From the NCBI GenBank assembly GCA_030447925.1, contig JAUJNX010000005.1, positions 124,001 through 188,000 on the forward strand: a DNA stretch of 64,000 nucleotides, read 5' to 3'. The stretch comes from Egibacteraceae bacterium. GTDB taxonomy: Bacteria; Actinomycetota; Nitriliruptoria; Euzebyales; Egibacteraceae. The notes below the pieces were generated by a model that had not been told where the DNA came from, made no database searches, and saw only the letters and a list, made by a program, of their open reading frames with translations. Position numbers and translations under genes: made by a program. Positions 24,820 to 31,794 of this stretch are shown here, piece after piece (within the stretch, counting starts at the first letter, position 1; the number at the start of each line of letters is the position of its first letter).

Positions 24820-26035
24820 TCAAGCGGTTGTGTTGAGCAGGCGTTGGGCGCCGCGGTGGCGGGCGGGGTCGTAGGGGGTGTGGTCGTGCCAGCAGCGCCA
24901 GATGACGCGCAGCCAGGCGCGGGCGAGGATGCGGGTGGCGTGCTGGTGGGTCTTGCCGGCGGCGCGGTGGCGGTCGTAGATGGCGGCGGCCCAGGGCTGG
25001 CGCGGCGGCTGTCGCCGGCGAAGTCCATGACCGCGTCGCGCAGCTTCTTGTCGCAGGCCCAGCGGAACGTCACGACGTGATGGCGGCCGGAGGAGCGGGT
25101 GGACGGCGCGGCGCCGGCGAGCGCGGCGAGGGCGGCTTGGGTGGGAAGCGGCCGCGGGCGTCGCCGATCTCGACCAGCAGTTTGGCGGCGCGGACGACGC
25201 CGGCGCGGGGCAGCGTTTGGAAGATCGCCGCGTCGGGGTGCAGCGCGAGCTGCTCGTGGATGTGGGTGTCCAGGGCGTGGATCTGGGCGTGGACGGCTTT
25301 GAGGGTGGCGACGTAGGCGGCGGTGGTGTGGCCGGCTGCGGCGCCGTCGCCGCCGTGCAGTCCGTCGGGGCCGGTCTGGAGGCGCTCCAGCAGCACCCGG
25401 GTGGGGGTGCGGCCGCTGTAGCGGTTGGCGGCGAGCCAGGCGCCCAGCCGTCGGTGGGTCAGCCAGGCGGCGGCGTCAGCGGTGGCGAAGCGGGTGAGGA
25501 ACGTCAGGCTGATCGGGGAGTCCAGGTCGGCGAACAGCCCGACCGCGGCGGGGAAGACCACTCGCAGGTGGGCGCGCAGCTGGTTGCACAGCGCCACGCG
25601 GGTCTGGACCAGGTCGGTGCGGGCGCGGACCGCGGCGCGCAGCGCGAGGGTCTGGGCGCTGTCGGGCTGCAGCGGGGTCAGCCGGTGGCCGTCGGTGCGC
25701 AGCACGTCGGCCAGGACGTAGGCGTCGAAGCGGTCGTCTTTGTTGCCCGCCGACCCGTAGCGGGTGCGCAGGTGCTTGACCTGCCGCGGCGCGATGATCA
25801 CCACCTGCAGGCCGGCGGACAGCAGCGCCTCCACGACCGGCCCGTCGGGGCGTTCGATCGCGACCTGGGCGACGCCGTGGCGGGTGAACGCCGCGACCAG
25901 CTGGCGGATCCCGGCGGCGTCGCCGACGGTGTTGGCGCGCTTCAGTACTGCGCCAGCGGCGTCGACGATGCACTGCTCGTTGGTGTCGGTGGCCCAGTCC
26001 ACTCCTCCGGTGGGCGCGGTCGTGTCATCCTGCAT
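24820..26035 (-). pseudogene. IS110-family DEDD transposase with two frameshifts
   Basis: Start ATG 26035 with AGGAGG six bases upstream. The N-terminal RuvC-like DEDD domain is intact: GGVDWATDTNEQ (first Asp), VAIERPDGPVVEALL (Glu) and GNKDDRFDAYVLADVL (Asp pair). One base is missing in the CCC run at 25143-25145, after VEIGDARGRF. The frame then continues QAALAALAGAAPSTRSSGRHH up to FAGDSRRAS, and a second base is missing near 24994-24996. The restored end is RLLNTTA and TGA at 24820-24822, about 405 residues in total. The C-terminal Tnp domain with the catalytic Ser therefore lies beyond the first break, so as written the product is inactive. Both gaps are in C runs, so sequence error is possible. 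Confidence 0.85.
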
Positions 26036-26277
26036 GCGTGCCTCCTGGCTGTTGGCCCAGTCGGGAAGCACCCGGTGGTGCTGGGACGTGCCCGTCGGTC
26101 GCTCACTGATCGGCGCTCGGTGGCGCTCAGCCCTGTTGCCGCTTGGCACGTCCCGGGCCGCCGGACCTCGCAGAACTCACGCTGGCCCTCACGGGACAAG
26201 CGACCAAGGCGATGGCCCAGCAGGCACCGGGGGTGCATCAGCAGTCCCACGACCGCTGACACCGCGAGGGTGCACCA
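26036..26277 (-). ncRNA. Putative IS110 bridge RNA region
   Basis: Non-coding left end upstream of the transposase. On the minus strand, in order: GCTGGGC (26215-26221) fits the left target GCCGGGC with one G-U wobble; GCGTGAG (26176-26182) is complementary to CTCACGC of the target; ACAGGGCT (26129-26136) equals the IS right end at 24811-24818; CAGTGAG (26102-26108) is complementary to CTCACTG spanning core and left end. The order target guides then donor guides matches the IS621 bridge RNA. The exact RNA ends are not determinable from sequence. Confidence 0.7.
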
Positions 26278-26364
26278 GTGAGCCGCCCGGCGACTGAGGT
26301 GCAGGCGTGAGCCGCCCGGCGACTGAGGTGCAAACATGAGCCGCCCGGCGACTGAGGTGCAGGC
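26278..26364 (+). repeat. Three tandem 29-bp repeats, each a 10-codon minicistron
   Basis: Units at 26278, 26307 and 26336, identical except that the second ends CAAAC and the third starts with ATG. Each starts with GTG or ATG and reads MSRPATEVQA (or ...QT) then TGA, and the TGA overlaps the start of the next unit. Each also carries GAGGTG five bases ahead of the next start. The fourth start in the series is the acyltransferase GTG at 26365, itself reading MSRP. There are no spacers, so this is not a CRISPR. Confidence 0.9.
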
Positions 26365-27507
26365 GTGAGCCGCCCCAACGGCGACGGCGCCGAGATCCTC
26401 GCCTTCGACCCCGCGCGGCGCTCCCGCGACGGCGGCACCCGCCCGCGCTGCACCGCCGAGGTGGACGGCCGGCCCTGCCGCAACCACGCCGGGCCCTCCG
26501 GCTTCTGCCGCGTCCACGAACCGGCCCCACGCGACAGCGGCGCCGGCGCCCGCGACGCCGGCGGGGCGCCCCGCTCCGCCCACCCCGCGGGCCGGTCGCG
26601 GGCGGGCGACGGCTCCGTGGCCCGGCTGCTGCGCACCCGCGAGGGGGAGCGCCCGCCGGGCTCGGCGACCATCGACCCGCGCGTCGCCGACGCGCTGCGC
26701 TTCCTGCGCCGGCGCCTGACCGGCGAGTACGACGTCGACCTCTACGGCTTCGACCGCGAGCTGACCGAGCAGGTCGTGCTCCCGCTGTTCCGCCCCCTCT
26801 ACCGCTCCTACTGGCGGATCCGCACCTCGGGCCTGCAGCACGTGCCCGACGAGGGCGGCGCGCTGCTGGTGGCCAACCACAGCGGCGCGCTGCCGTTCGA
26901 CGCGATCATGACCAAGGTCGCGGTCCTGGACGACCACCCCGCCCACCGCCACCTGCGCCTGCTCGCGGCCGACTTCGCGCTGCGCATGCCGGTCGTGGGG
27001 CCGCTGGCGCGCAAGACCGGCAACACCCTGGCGCACAACGACGACGCCCTCCACCTGCTCCGCGACGGCGAGCTCGTCGGTGTCTGGCCGGAGGGGTTCA
27101 AGGGCATCGGCAAGCCCTACCGCGACCGCTACAAGCTCCAGCGCTTCGGGCGCGGCGGGTTCGTCGAGGTCGCCCTGCGCGCCCAGGTCCCGATCATCCC
27201 CGTCGCCATCATCGGCGCGGAGGAGATCTACCCGATCGTGGCGAACCTGCGCCCGCTGGCGCGGCTCCTCGGCGCCCCGTACTTCCCGATCACCTGGCAG
27301 TTCCCGCTGCTCGGGCCGCTCGGGCTCCTGCCGCTGCCGTCCCAGTGGATGATCGACTTCGGCGAGCCGATCGACACCACGGCGTACGGCCCGGATGCCG
27401 CGGACGACCCGATGGTCGTGTTCGAGCTGGTCGACCGGGTCCGCGACACCATCCAGCAGATGCTCTACCGCAACCTGGTGGGCCGCCGGTCCATCTTCTT
27501 CGCCTGA
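26365..27507 (+). CDS. Lysophospholipid acyltransferase-like protein with N-terminal Cys/His motif
   Basis: 380 residues. Residues ~28-52 hold a probable zinc-binding motif, RCTAEVDGRPCRNHAGPSG followed by FCRVHEP (C-x8-C-x9-C-x2-H), usually found in phage and mobile-element proteins. A basic linker leads to the acyltransferase domain (~115-375): LVANHSGALPFDAIMTK (His/Asp catalytic motif in the MGAT-like spacing), NDDALHLLRDGELVGVWPEGFKG, GRGGFVEVALRAQVPIIPVAIIGAEE. Orthologous to Rv0502 in position. Predicted to acylate a glycerolipid at the membrane surface. Start GTG 26365 with GAGGTG upstream supplied by the last 29-bp repeat, so translation is probably coupled to the minicistrons. Confidence 0.85.
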   Translation: MSRPNGDGAEILAFDPARRSRDGGTRPRCTAEVDGRPCRNHAGPSGFCRVHEPAPRDSGAGARDAGGAPRSAHPAGRSRAGDGSVARLLRTREGERPPGSATIDPRVADALRFLRRRLTGEYDVDLYGFDRELTEQVVLPLFRPLYRSYWRIRTSGLQHVPDEGGALLVANHSGALPFDAIMTKVAVLDDHPAHRHLRLLAADFALRMPVVGPLARKTGNTLAHNDDALHLLRDGELVGVWPEGFKGIGKPYRDRYKLQRFGRGGFVEVALRAQVPIIPVAIIGAEEIYPIVANLRPLARLLGAPYFPITWQFPLLGPLGLLPLPSQWMIDFGEPIDTTAYGPDAADDPMVVFELVDRVRDTIQQMLYRNLVGRRSIFFA

Positions 27508-27548
27508 CCGGCCCGGCCGGACCCGGCGGACCCGGCGGCCCCGGCGCC

Positions 27549-27635
27549 TCAGGTGGCCAGGATCAGCTGCACCACGAACACGCCCACGATGGTGAGCATC
27601 AGCACGGCGAGCAGGATCGCGGTCCGGGGTCGCAC
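27549..27635 (-). CDS. 28-residue single-helix membrane miniprotein
   Basis: GTG at 27635, stop TGA at 27549-27551. Short basic N-terminus MRPRT followed by an unbroken hydrophobic helix AILLAVLMLTIVGVFVVQLI and LAT. It begins ten bases after the stop of the sugar isomerase on the same strand, so it is likely the second cistron of that transcript. Codon choice is as GC-rich as the neighbours at third positions. No family known to me; the composition is that of small membrane-bound regulators of larger proteins (inference). Confidence 0.6.
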   Translation of the reverse strand: MRPRTAILLAVLMLTIVGVFVVQLILAT

Positions 27636-27645
27636 GCCGCGAACC

Positions 27646-28491
27646 CTAGCTGCTGGTCGCGGCGGTCAGCCGCTCGTCGCTGTGCCCGCCCGCCAGCAGC
27701 GTCGTCGCCTTGACGCGCTCCTCGGCCAGGAAGGCGACCAGCCGCTCGCGCGAGTCCAGGAAGGCGCGGCAGTCGACCTCCAGCGTGATCGTCCCGCTCC
27801 AGCCCGACGCCCCGATCATGGCCAGGAAGCGGTCCAGCGGCAGGACGCCCTCGCCGATGGGTGCGTGGCTGTCGCGCCCGTTGCCGAAGTTGTCGCTCAC
27901 GTGCAGGTGCACGACGCGGTCCGCCAGCGTCGCCCACGCGTCGAACAGGTCGACGCCGGCCACGGCGAAGTGGCTGGTGTCGAACACCACCGACGGGAAG
28001 GCGGTGAGCTCGTCGGGGGTCACCACGGCCGAGAAGTTGCGCCCGCCGAAGGGGAACAGGTTCTCCATGCCGAAGGTGACGCCGTGCGCGGCGGCCTCGT
28101 CGGACGCCTCCTCGACGGCCCAGCGACGCCCGCCCGGCTCGAAGCGGAACGGCGCGTGGGCGACGAGCAGGCCGGCGCCGACCGCGCGCACGATCTCCAG
28201 CGACCGCTGGGTCTTCTCGCGGTAGTTCTGCCCCAGCACGTTGCGCAGCAGCACCATGTAGGGGCCGTGGACGACGGGGATCTCCAGGCCCGCGCGCTCG
28301 GCCAGGGTGAGCACGCGGTCGGGGTCGCGGGTCTCGGGGTTGTGGGCCAGGAGCAGCTCGGCGCCGTCGTAGCCCGCCTCCGCGATCGCGTCGAGGGTCC
28401 AGTCCAGCGGGCTCAACGCGAGCGGGCCCGTGGCCGCCAGCAGGCGGGGCAGCCCGCGGCGCCGGGGCTCCTGGACATCGTTGCCGGTCAT
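27646..28491 (-). CDS. Sugar phosphate isomerase/epimerase-like TIM barrel protein
   Basis: 281 residues from ATG 28491, preferred over an upstream ATG at 28527 because the -10 TACGGT lies seven bases before it. AP-endonuclease-2-like TIM barrel: LDWTLDAIAEAGYDGAELLLAHNPE, GLEIPVVHGPYM, LLVAHAPFRFEPGG, VTFGMENLFPFGGRNFSAVV, VVFDTSHFAVAG, VVHLHVSDNFGNGRDSHAPIGEG and GTITLEVDCRAFLDSRERL, with the metal-binding Glu/Asp/His/Glu set. Equivalent to Rv0498 in the conserved neighbourhood. Sugar or cyclitol isomerase activity is inferred; the substrate is unknown. Confidence 0.82.
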   Translation of the reverse strand: MTGNDVQEPRRRGLPRLLAATGPLALSPLDWTLDAIAEAGYDGAELLLAHNPETRDPDRVLTLAERAGLEIPVVHGPYMVLLRNVLGQNYREKTQRSLEIVRAVGAGLLVAHAPFRFEPGGRRWAVEEASDEAAAHGVTFGMENLFPFGGRNFSAVVTPDELTAFPSVVFDTSHFAVAGVDLFDAWATLADRVVHLHVSDNFGNGRDSHAPIGEGVLPLDRFLAMIGASGWSGTITLEVDCRAFLDSRERLVAFLAEERVKATTLLAGGHSDERLTAATSS

Positions 28492-28498
28492 GCGCACA

Positions 28499-28504
28499 AC
28501 CGTA
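28499..28504 (-). promoter_or_regulatory. -10 box, leaderless isomerase
   Basis: TACGGT on the minus strand, seven bases before ATG 28491; this decides the start. Confidence 0.55.
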
Positions 28505-28574
28505 CCCGGCCCTCCGCCGTCCTCCATGACCCCCCGGTGACCGGCAGCCGACGGGGGCGTGGCACGATGCGCGC

Positions 28575-30086
28575 ATGGACCTCGCCGAGCCCGTGCGGCG
28601 GGTCGCGGCCGACCGGCCCGGCGACCCCGCCCTGGTCACCGACGCCGCGACCCTGACCTTCGCCGACCTCGACGCCCGGGCGGACCGCGCGGCGGCCGGC
28701 CTCCAGGGCCTGGGCCTGGTCCCCGGGGACCGCCTGGCGGTGGTGGCCGGCAACGTGGTGGAGACCGTCGTCGCCCTGCTCGGGGCGTTCCGGGCCGGGC
28801 TGACCGCCGTGCCGGTGAACCCGGGCGCCACCACCCCGGAGCTCGACCACGTCCTGGCCGACAGCGGGGCCCGCGCGGCGGTCGCCGCCCCGGGCGTCCT
28901 CCCGCGCCTCCTGCCCGCCGCCGGGCCCGCCCTCGAGGTCGTCGTGGCGACCCCCGCAGGCGGGGGCGCGGGGACGGGCCCGCGGGTGCTGCCCTGGGAC
29001 GACGCGCTGGGCGCCGACCGCACGCCGGCCCCGGCGCCCCCGGCGGCCGACCCGGCCGCGCCGGCGCTGCTGCCCTACACCTCGGGCACGACCGGGCGGC
29101 CGCGCGGGGCGATGCTGCCCGCCGCGGCGCTGCTGGCCAACCAGGAGCAGATGCGCGCGACCCGCCTGGACCTGGGGCCGGGCGACCGGGTCCTGTGCGT
29201 CCTCCCGCTGTTCCACATCTACGCCCTCAACGTGGCGCTCCTGCACCCGCTCGCCTGCGGCGCGGCGGTCGTGCTGGTCGACCGCGCCCCGGCCGACGCG
29301 ACGCTGGCGGCCGCGGCGCGCCACGGCGCCACCGTCCTGGTCGGCGTGCCGACCCTGTACGCCGCGTGGTCGGGCACCGACGGCGTCGACCTGCCCACGG
29401 CCCGGTTCGGCCTGTCCGGCGCGGCCGGCCTGCCCCCGTCGGTGCTGGAGGGCTTCACGGCGCGCTTCGGCGTCCCGCTGTGGGAGGGCTACGGGCTGAC
29501 CGAGACCGCGCCCCTGCTCACCACCACGGCCATGGGCGACGCCCCGGTGCCCGGCAGCGTCGGGCGGCCCGTCCCCGGGGTCGCGCTGCGCCTGGTCGAC
29601 GACGTGGGCCGCGAGGCCCGCGCCGGGGACCCGGGCGAGGTCGTCGTGCGCGGCCCCAACCTGTTCACCGGGTACTGGGGGGATCCCGCGGGCACCGGCC
29701 AGGTCCTGGACGCCGACGGCTGGTTCCGCACCGGCGACATCGGCTACCTGGACGGCGAGGACCTGCACCTGGTCGACCGGGCCACCGACCTGGTCGTGGT
29801 CAACGGCTTCAACGTCTACCCCCGCGAGGTCGAGGAGGCGCTCCTGCGCCACCCCGACGTCACCGACGCCGCCGTCGTCGGCGTGCCCGACGCCGCCACC
29901 GGCGAGGCCGCGCACGCGTTCGTCGTCCTGCGCCCCGGCGCCGCCTTCGACGAGCCCGGCCTGCGCGCCCACGCCGCCCGGCTGCTCGCGCGCTACAAGT
30001 GCCCGGCGGCCATCTCGGTGGTCGACTCGCTGCCGCACCTGCCCAGCGGCAAGGTCAAGCGCCGCGAGCTGCGCAGCTCCTCCTAG
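28575..30086 (+). CDS. Fatty acyl-CoA synthetase (ANL superfamily)
   Basis: 503 residues. ATP-dependent acyl-adenylate then acyl-CoA formation. All core motifs are present: A3 LLPYTSGTTGRPRGAML, A5 WEGYGLTETAPLL, A7 WFRTGDIGYLDGEDLHLVDR, A8 VVVNGFNVYPREVEEAL and A10 PSGKVKRREL with the catalytic Lys. N-terminal domain ~1-390, mobile C-terminal domain ~391-503. Probably activates medium- or long-chain fatty acids for lipid metabolism, perhaps feeding the acyltransferase at 26365 (inference). Monocistronic; CACGAT sits six bases before the ATG, a weak version of the leaderless pattern. Confidence 0.9.
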   Translation: MDLAEPVRRVAADRPGDPALVTDAATLTFADLDARADRAAAGLQGLGLVPGDRLAVVAGNVVETVVALLGAFRAGLTAVPVNPGATTPELDHVLADSGARAAVAAPGVLPRLLPAAGPALEVVVATPAGGGAGTGPRVLPWDDALGADRTPAPAPPAADPAAPALLPYTSGTTGRPRGAMLPAAALLANQEQMRATRLDLGPGDRVLCVLPLFHIYALNVALLHPLACGAAVVLVDRAPADATLAAAARHGATVLVGVPTLYAAWSGTDGVDLPTARFGLSGAAGLPPSVLEGFTARFGVPLWEGYGLTETAPLLTTTAMGDAPVPGSVGRPVPGVALRLVDDVGREARAGDPGEVVVRGPNLFTGYWGDPAGTGQVLDADGWFRTGDIGYLDGEDLHLVDRATDLVVVNGFNVYPREVEEALLRHPDVTDAAVVGVPDAATGEAAHAFVVLRPGAAFDEPGLRAHAARLLARYKCPAAISVVDSLPHLPSGKVKRRELRSSS

Positions 30087-30099
30087 ACGGAAGCCGGGG

Positions 30100-30790
30100 A
30101 TGGACGAACAGGCGAGACAGCAGGCGTTCCTCAGCGCGCTGGTGACCGAGCACTTCGTGCTCCAGTCCGCGCGTGGCGTCACCACCAGCGAGGCGGGCAA
30201 CCGGTCCTCGCTCTACCTCACGGCCCTGTCCAGCGGGCTCGTCGCCCTCGGGTTCGCGGCCGGCACCGACGCGCTGCTGCCGTTCGCGCGGGCTCGTCGC
30301 CCTCGGGTTCGCGGCCGGCACCGACGCGCTGCTGCCGTTCGCCGCCGCGGTGCTCCCGGCGCTGGTGGTGCTGGGCCTGTTCACCTACGTGCGCCTGGTG
30401 GAGACCAGCATCGAGAACGTGCTCCTGCTGCGCAGCATCCAGAAGATCCGCGGGTACTACCGCGAGCTGGTCCCGGAGGGGCCCGAGTACTTCCCCGGCG
30501 GCGACCAGGGGGACATGGTCATCACCGGGTCGGGGCGGCGCAGCGGGAGGGCGGAGCTGCTGTTCACCGCGGCGAGCATGATCGCCGCGATCAACGCCAT
30601 CCTCACGGGCGCGGGCCTGGCCTTCCTGATCGGCGACGTCGGCCGGCCGGTGGCCGTCGCGGTCGGGATCGGCACCGCCGCCGCGGTCTTCGGCCTGCAC
30701 CTGGCCCACCAGGAGCGCCGCTTCGCCGCCGACGTCGGCGAGGGCGGCCGCGCCGCGGCCGGCAGCGGCACGCCGACCAGCCTGCGGTAG
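30100..30790 (+). CDS. Membrane protein interrupted by a 55-bp tandem duplication
   Basis: From ATG 30100 the frame reads MDEQARQQAFLSALVTEHFV and ends a first helix, LVALGFAAGTDALLPFA. There an exact 55-bp repeat (30233-30287 = 30288-30342) shifts the frame by one, and the second frame continues AAVLPALVVLGLFTYVRLVETSIENVLL and onward to a stop at 30788-30790. With one copy removed the product is ~211 residues with four membrane helices and the conserved segment SIQKIRGYYRELVPEGPEYF. I do not recognise the family well enough to name it. As written only a short truncated protein would be made. Confidence 0.7.
30233..30342 (+). repeat. Exact 55-bp tandem duplication
   Basis: Two identical adjacent 55-base units. 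The length is not a multiple of three, so it frameshifts the surrounding gene. 55 is also a common assembler k-mer length, so an untrimmed contig overlap is a plausible origin. Confidence 0.9.
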
Positions 30791-30803
30791 CGGGGCGCCC
30801 ACC

Positions 30804-30809
30804 TACACT
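30804..30809 (+). promoter_or_regulatory. -10 box of the seven-helix membrane protein
   Basis: TACACT five bases before GTG 30815 and eight before ATG 30818; no Shine-Dalgarno, so leaderless either way. Confidence 0.5.
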
Positions 30810-30814
30810 CGCCG

Positions 30815-31522
30815 GTGATGCTGACCGCGCTGCTCGCGCCGCTCGCCGCCACGGCCGTCGCCGGGGCGTTCGCGGCGTCCCTGCTGGGCCAGTGGCGCCG
30901 TCGCCGGCGCGACCACGCGCTCGCCTGGGCGGTGTCGCTGGGGCTGTTCGCCGTCGGCACGCTGGCGATCGCCGCGGGCATCGGGCTGGGCTGGGACCGG
31001 TTCACCTTCGGCGCCTACTGGCTGTCCGGCGCGCTGCTGTGCGTCCCCTGGCTGGCGGTCGGCCAGCTGCACCTGATGGCGCCCCGCTGGGCGGTCATGT
31101 GGTGGACCGTCGCGGGGCTGTTCACCGCCTGGGCGGTGTTCGGCCTGCTCAGCACGCCGGTGGACGTCGCGGTGCTCGCCCAGGTCGACGCGGCCGGCGG
31201 GATCCCGCGCGGCGCCGACGTCTACGGCGAGGGCGGGGTGGCGACCGCCCTGGTGACCCCGGCCAACTGCACCTCCGCGATCGTGATCCTCGGGTCGCTG
31301 TGGTCGGGGCTGCGCACCCGCCGCTGGGGCGTGCTGCTCATCGCCGTCGGGGTGGCGGTCGCGGGGGCGTCGTTCGCGTTCATCCGCGCCGGGCAGGGCG
31401 AGCTGGTGTCGGTCTTCCTGGCCGTCGGCGTGACCCTGATGTACGGCGGGTTCCGCGCGGCCGGGCGGCCGCCGCGGCGCACCCGCGCGCCCGCCGCCAC
31501 CCCGGTGGGAACCCGCGCGTGA
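30815..31522 (+). CDS. Polytopic membrane protein, unknown function
   Basis: 235 residues (GTG 30815; ATG 30818 is equally possible). About seven predicted helices: ~3-22, 36-58, 66-84, 90-112, 146-165, 174-192 and 197-215, with Arg-rich cytoplasmic loops (QWRRRRRDH, GLRTRRW) and a basic tail. The loop between helices 4 and 5 contains a conserved-looking VDAAGGIPRGADVYGEGG. I recognise no named family. Its stop overlaps the glutaredoxin-like gene, suggesting a joint redox or envelope role, but nothing more can be said. Confidence 0.65.
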   Translation: MMLTALLAPLAATAVAGAFAASLLGQWRRRRRDHALAWAVSLGLFAVGTLAIAAGIGLGWDRFTFGAYWLSGALLCVPWLAVGQLHLMAPRWAVMWWTVAGLFTAWAVFGLLSTPVDVAVLAQVDAAGGIPRGADVYGEGGVATALVTPANCTSAIVILGSLWSGLRTRRWGVLLIAVGVAVAGASFAFIRAGQGELVSVFLAVGVTLMYGGFRAAGRPPRRTRAPAATPVGTRA

Positions 31523-31785
31523 GGCTGCGCCGCACCCCGGCCACCCGCCGGCAGGTGGTGGTGTACGGGCGCCCGGGGTGCCACCTGTGCGCGGACGCCG
31601 AGGCGATCGTCCGCCGCCTGGCGGGGCGTCGCGCCGACGTGCGCGTCGTCGACGTCGACAGCGACCCGCTGCTGGCGGACCGCTACACGGTGCGCGTGCC
31701 GGTGGTCGTGGTGGACGGCCGCGAGGTCGCCGAGCTCCAGGTCGATCCCGCCGCGGTCCGGGCCGCGCTGCGCGGCACCCACTAA
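31519..31785 (+). CDS. Glutaredoxin-family protein (Rv0508-like)
   Basis: 88 residues, GTG overlapping the preceding stop. Thioredoxin fold with active site GRPGCHLCADAEAIVRRLA (CHLC), the cis-Pro region VRVPVVVVDGREVAEL and DVDSDPLLADRY. This is the glutaredoxin-like DUF836 group that lies just upstream of hemA in mycobacteria. Cytoplasmic thiol-disulfide exchange is the likely activity, perhaps mycothiol-linked given mshA (inference). Confidence 0.88.
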   Translation: MRLRRTPATRRQVVVYGRPGCHLCADAEAIVRRLAGRRADVRVVDVDSDPLLADRYTVRVPVVVVDGREVAELQVDPAAVRAALRGTH

Positions 31786-31788
31786 CCT
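31783..31788 (+). promoter_or_regulatory. -10 box, leaderless histidine kinase
   Basis: TAACCT six bases before ATG 31795. It includes the stop codon TAA of the glutaredoxin gene. Confidence 0.55.
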
Positions 31789-31794
31789 CCTGCC

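Larger units (their letters stand above)
24810..26280 (-). mobile_element. IS110-family insertion sequence in a 29-bp repeat array
   Basis: About 1.47 kb, flanked on both sides by GTGAG of the 29-bp repeat (24805-24809 and 26278-26282), so the exact boundary is ambiguous within five bases. No terminal inverted repeats and no target duplication beyond the shared core, as for the family. It holds a DEDD transposase gene reading leftward, broken by two frameshifts, and a 242-bp non-coding left end that carries recognisable bridge RNA guides. The core dinucleotide is CT on the minus strand (AG on the plus). Confidence 0.88.

Noticed and set aside
24820..26035. Programmed frameshifting in the IS110 transposase
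   Set aside because: IS110 elements do not use it, there are two separate breaks, and neither has a slippery heptamer; C-run deletions explain both.
26278..26364. 29-bp direct repeats as a CRISPR array
   Set aside because: The units are back to back without spacers, have coding and ribosome-binding features, and no cas genes are present.
30815..31785. Treating the glutaredoxin as the end of one long fused protein beginning at 30100
   Set aside because: The apparent fusion frame is created by the 55-bp duplication and runs out of frame through two real genes; the glutaredoxin has its own GTG overlapping the preceding stop.
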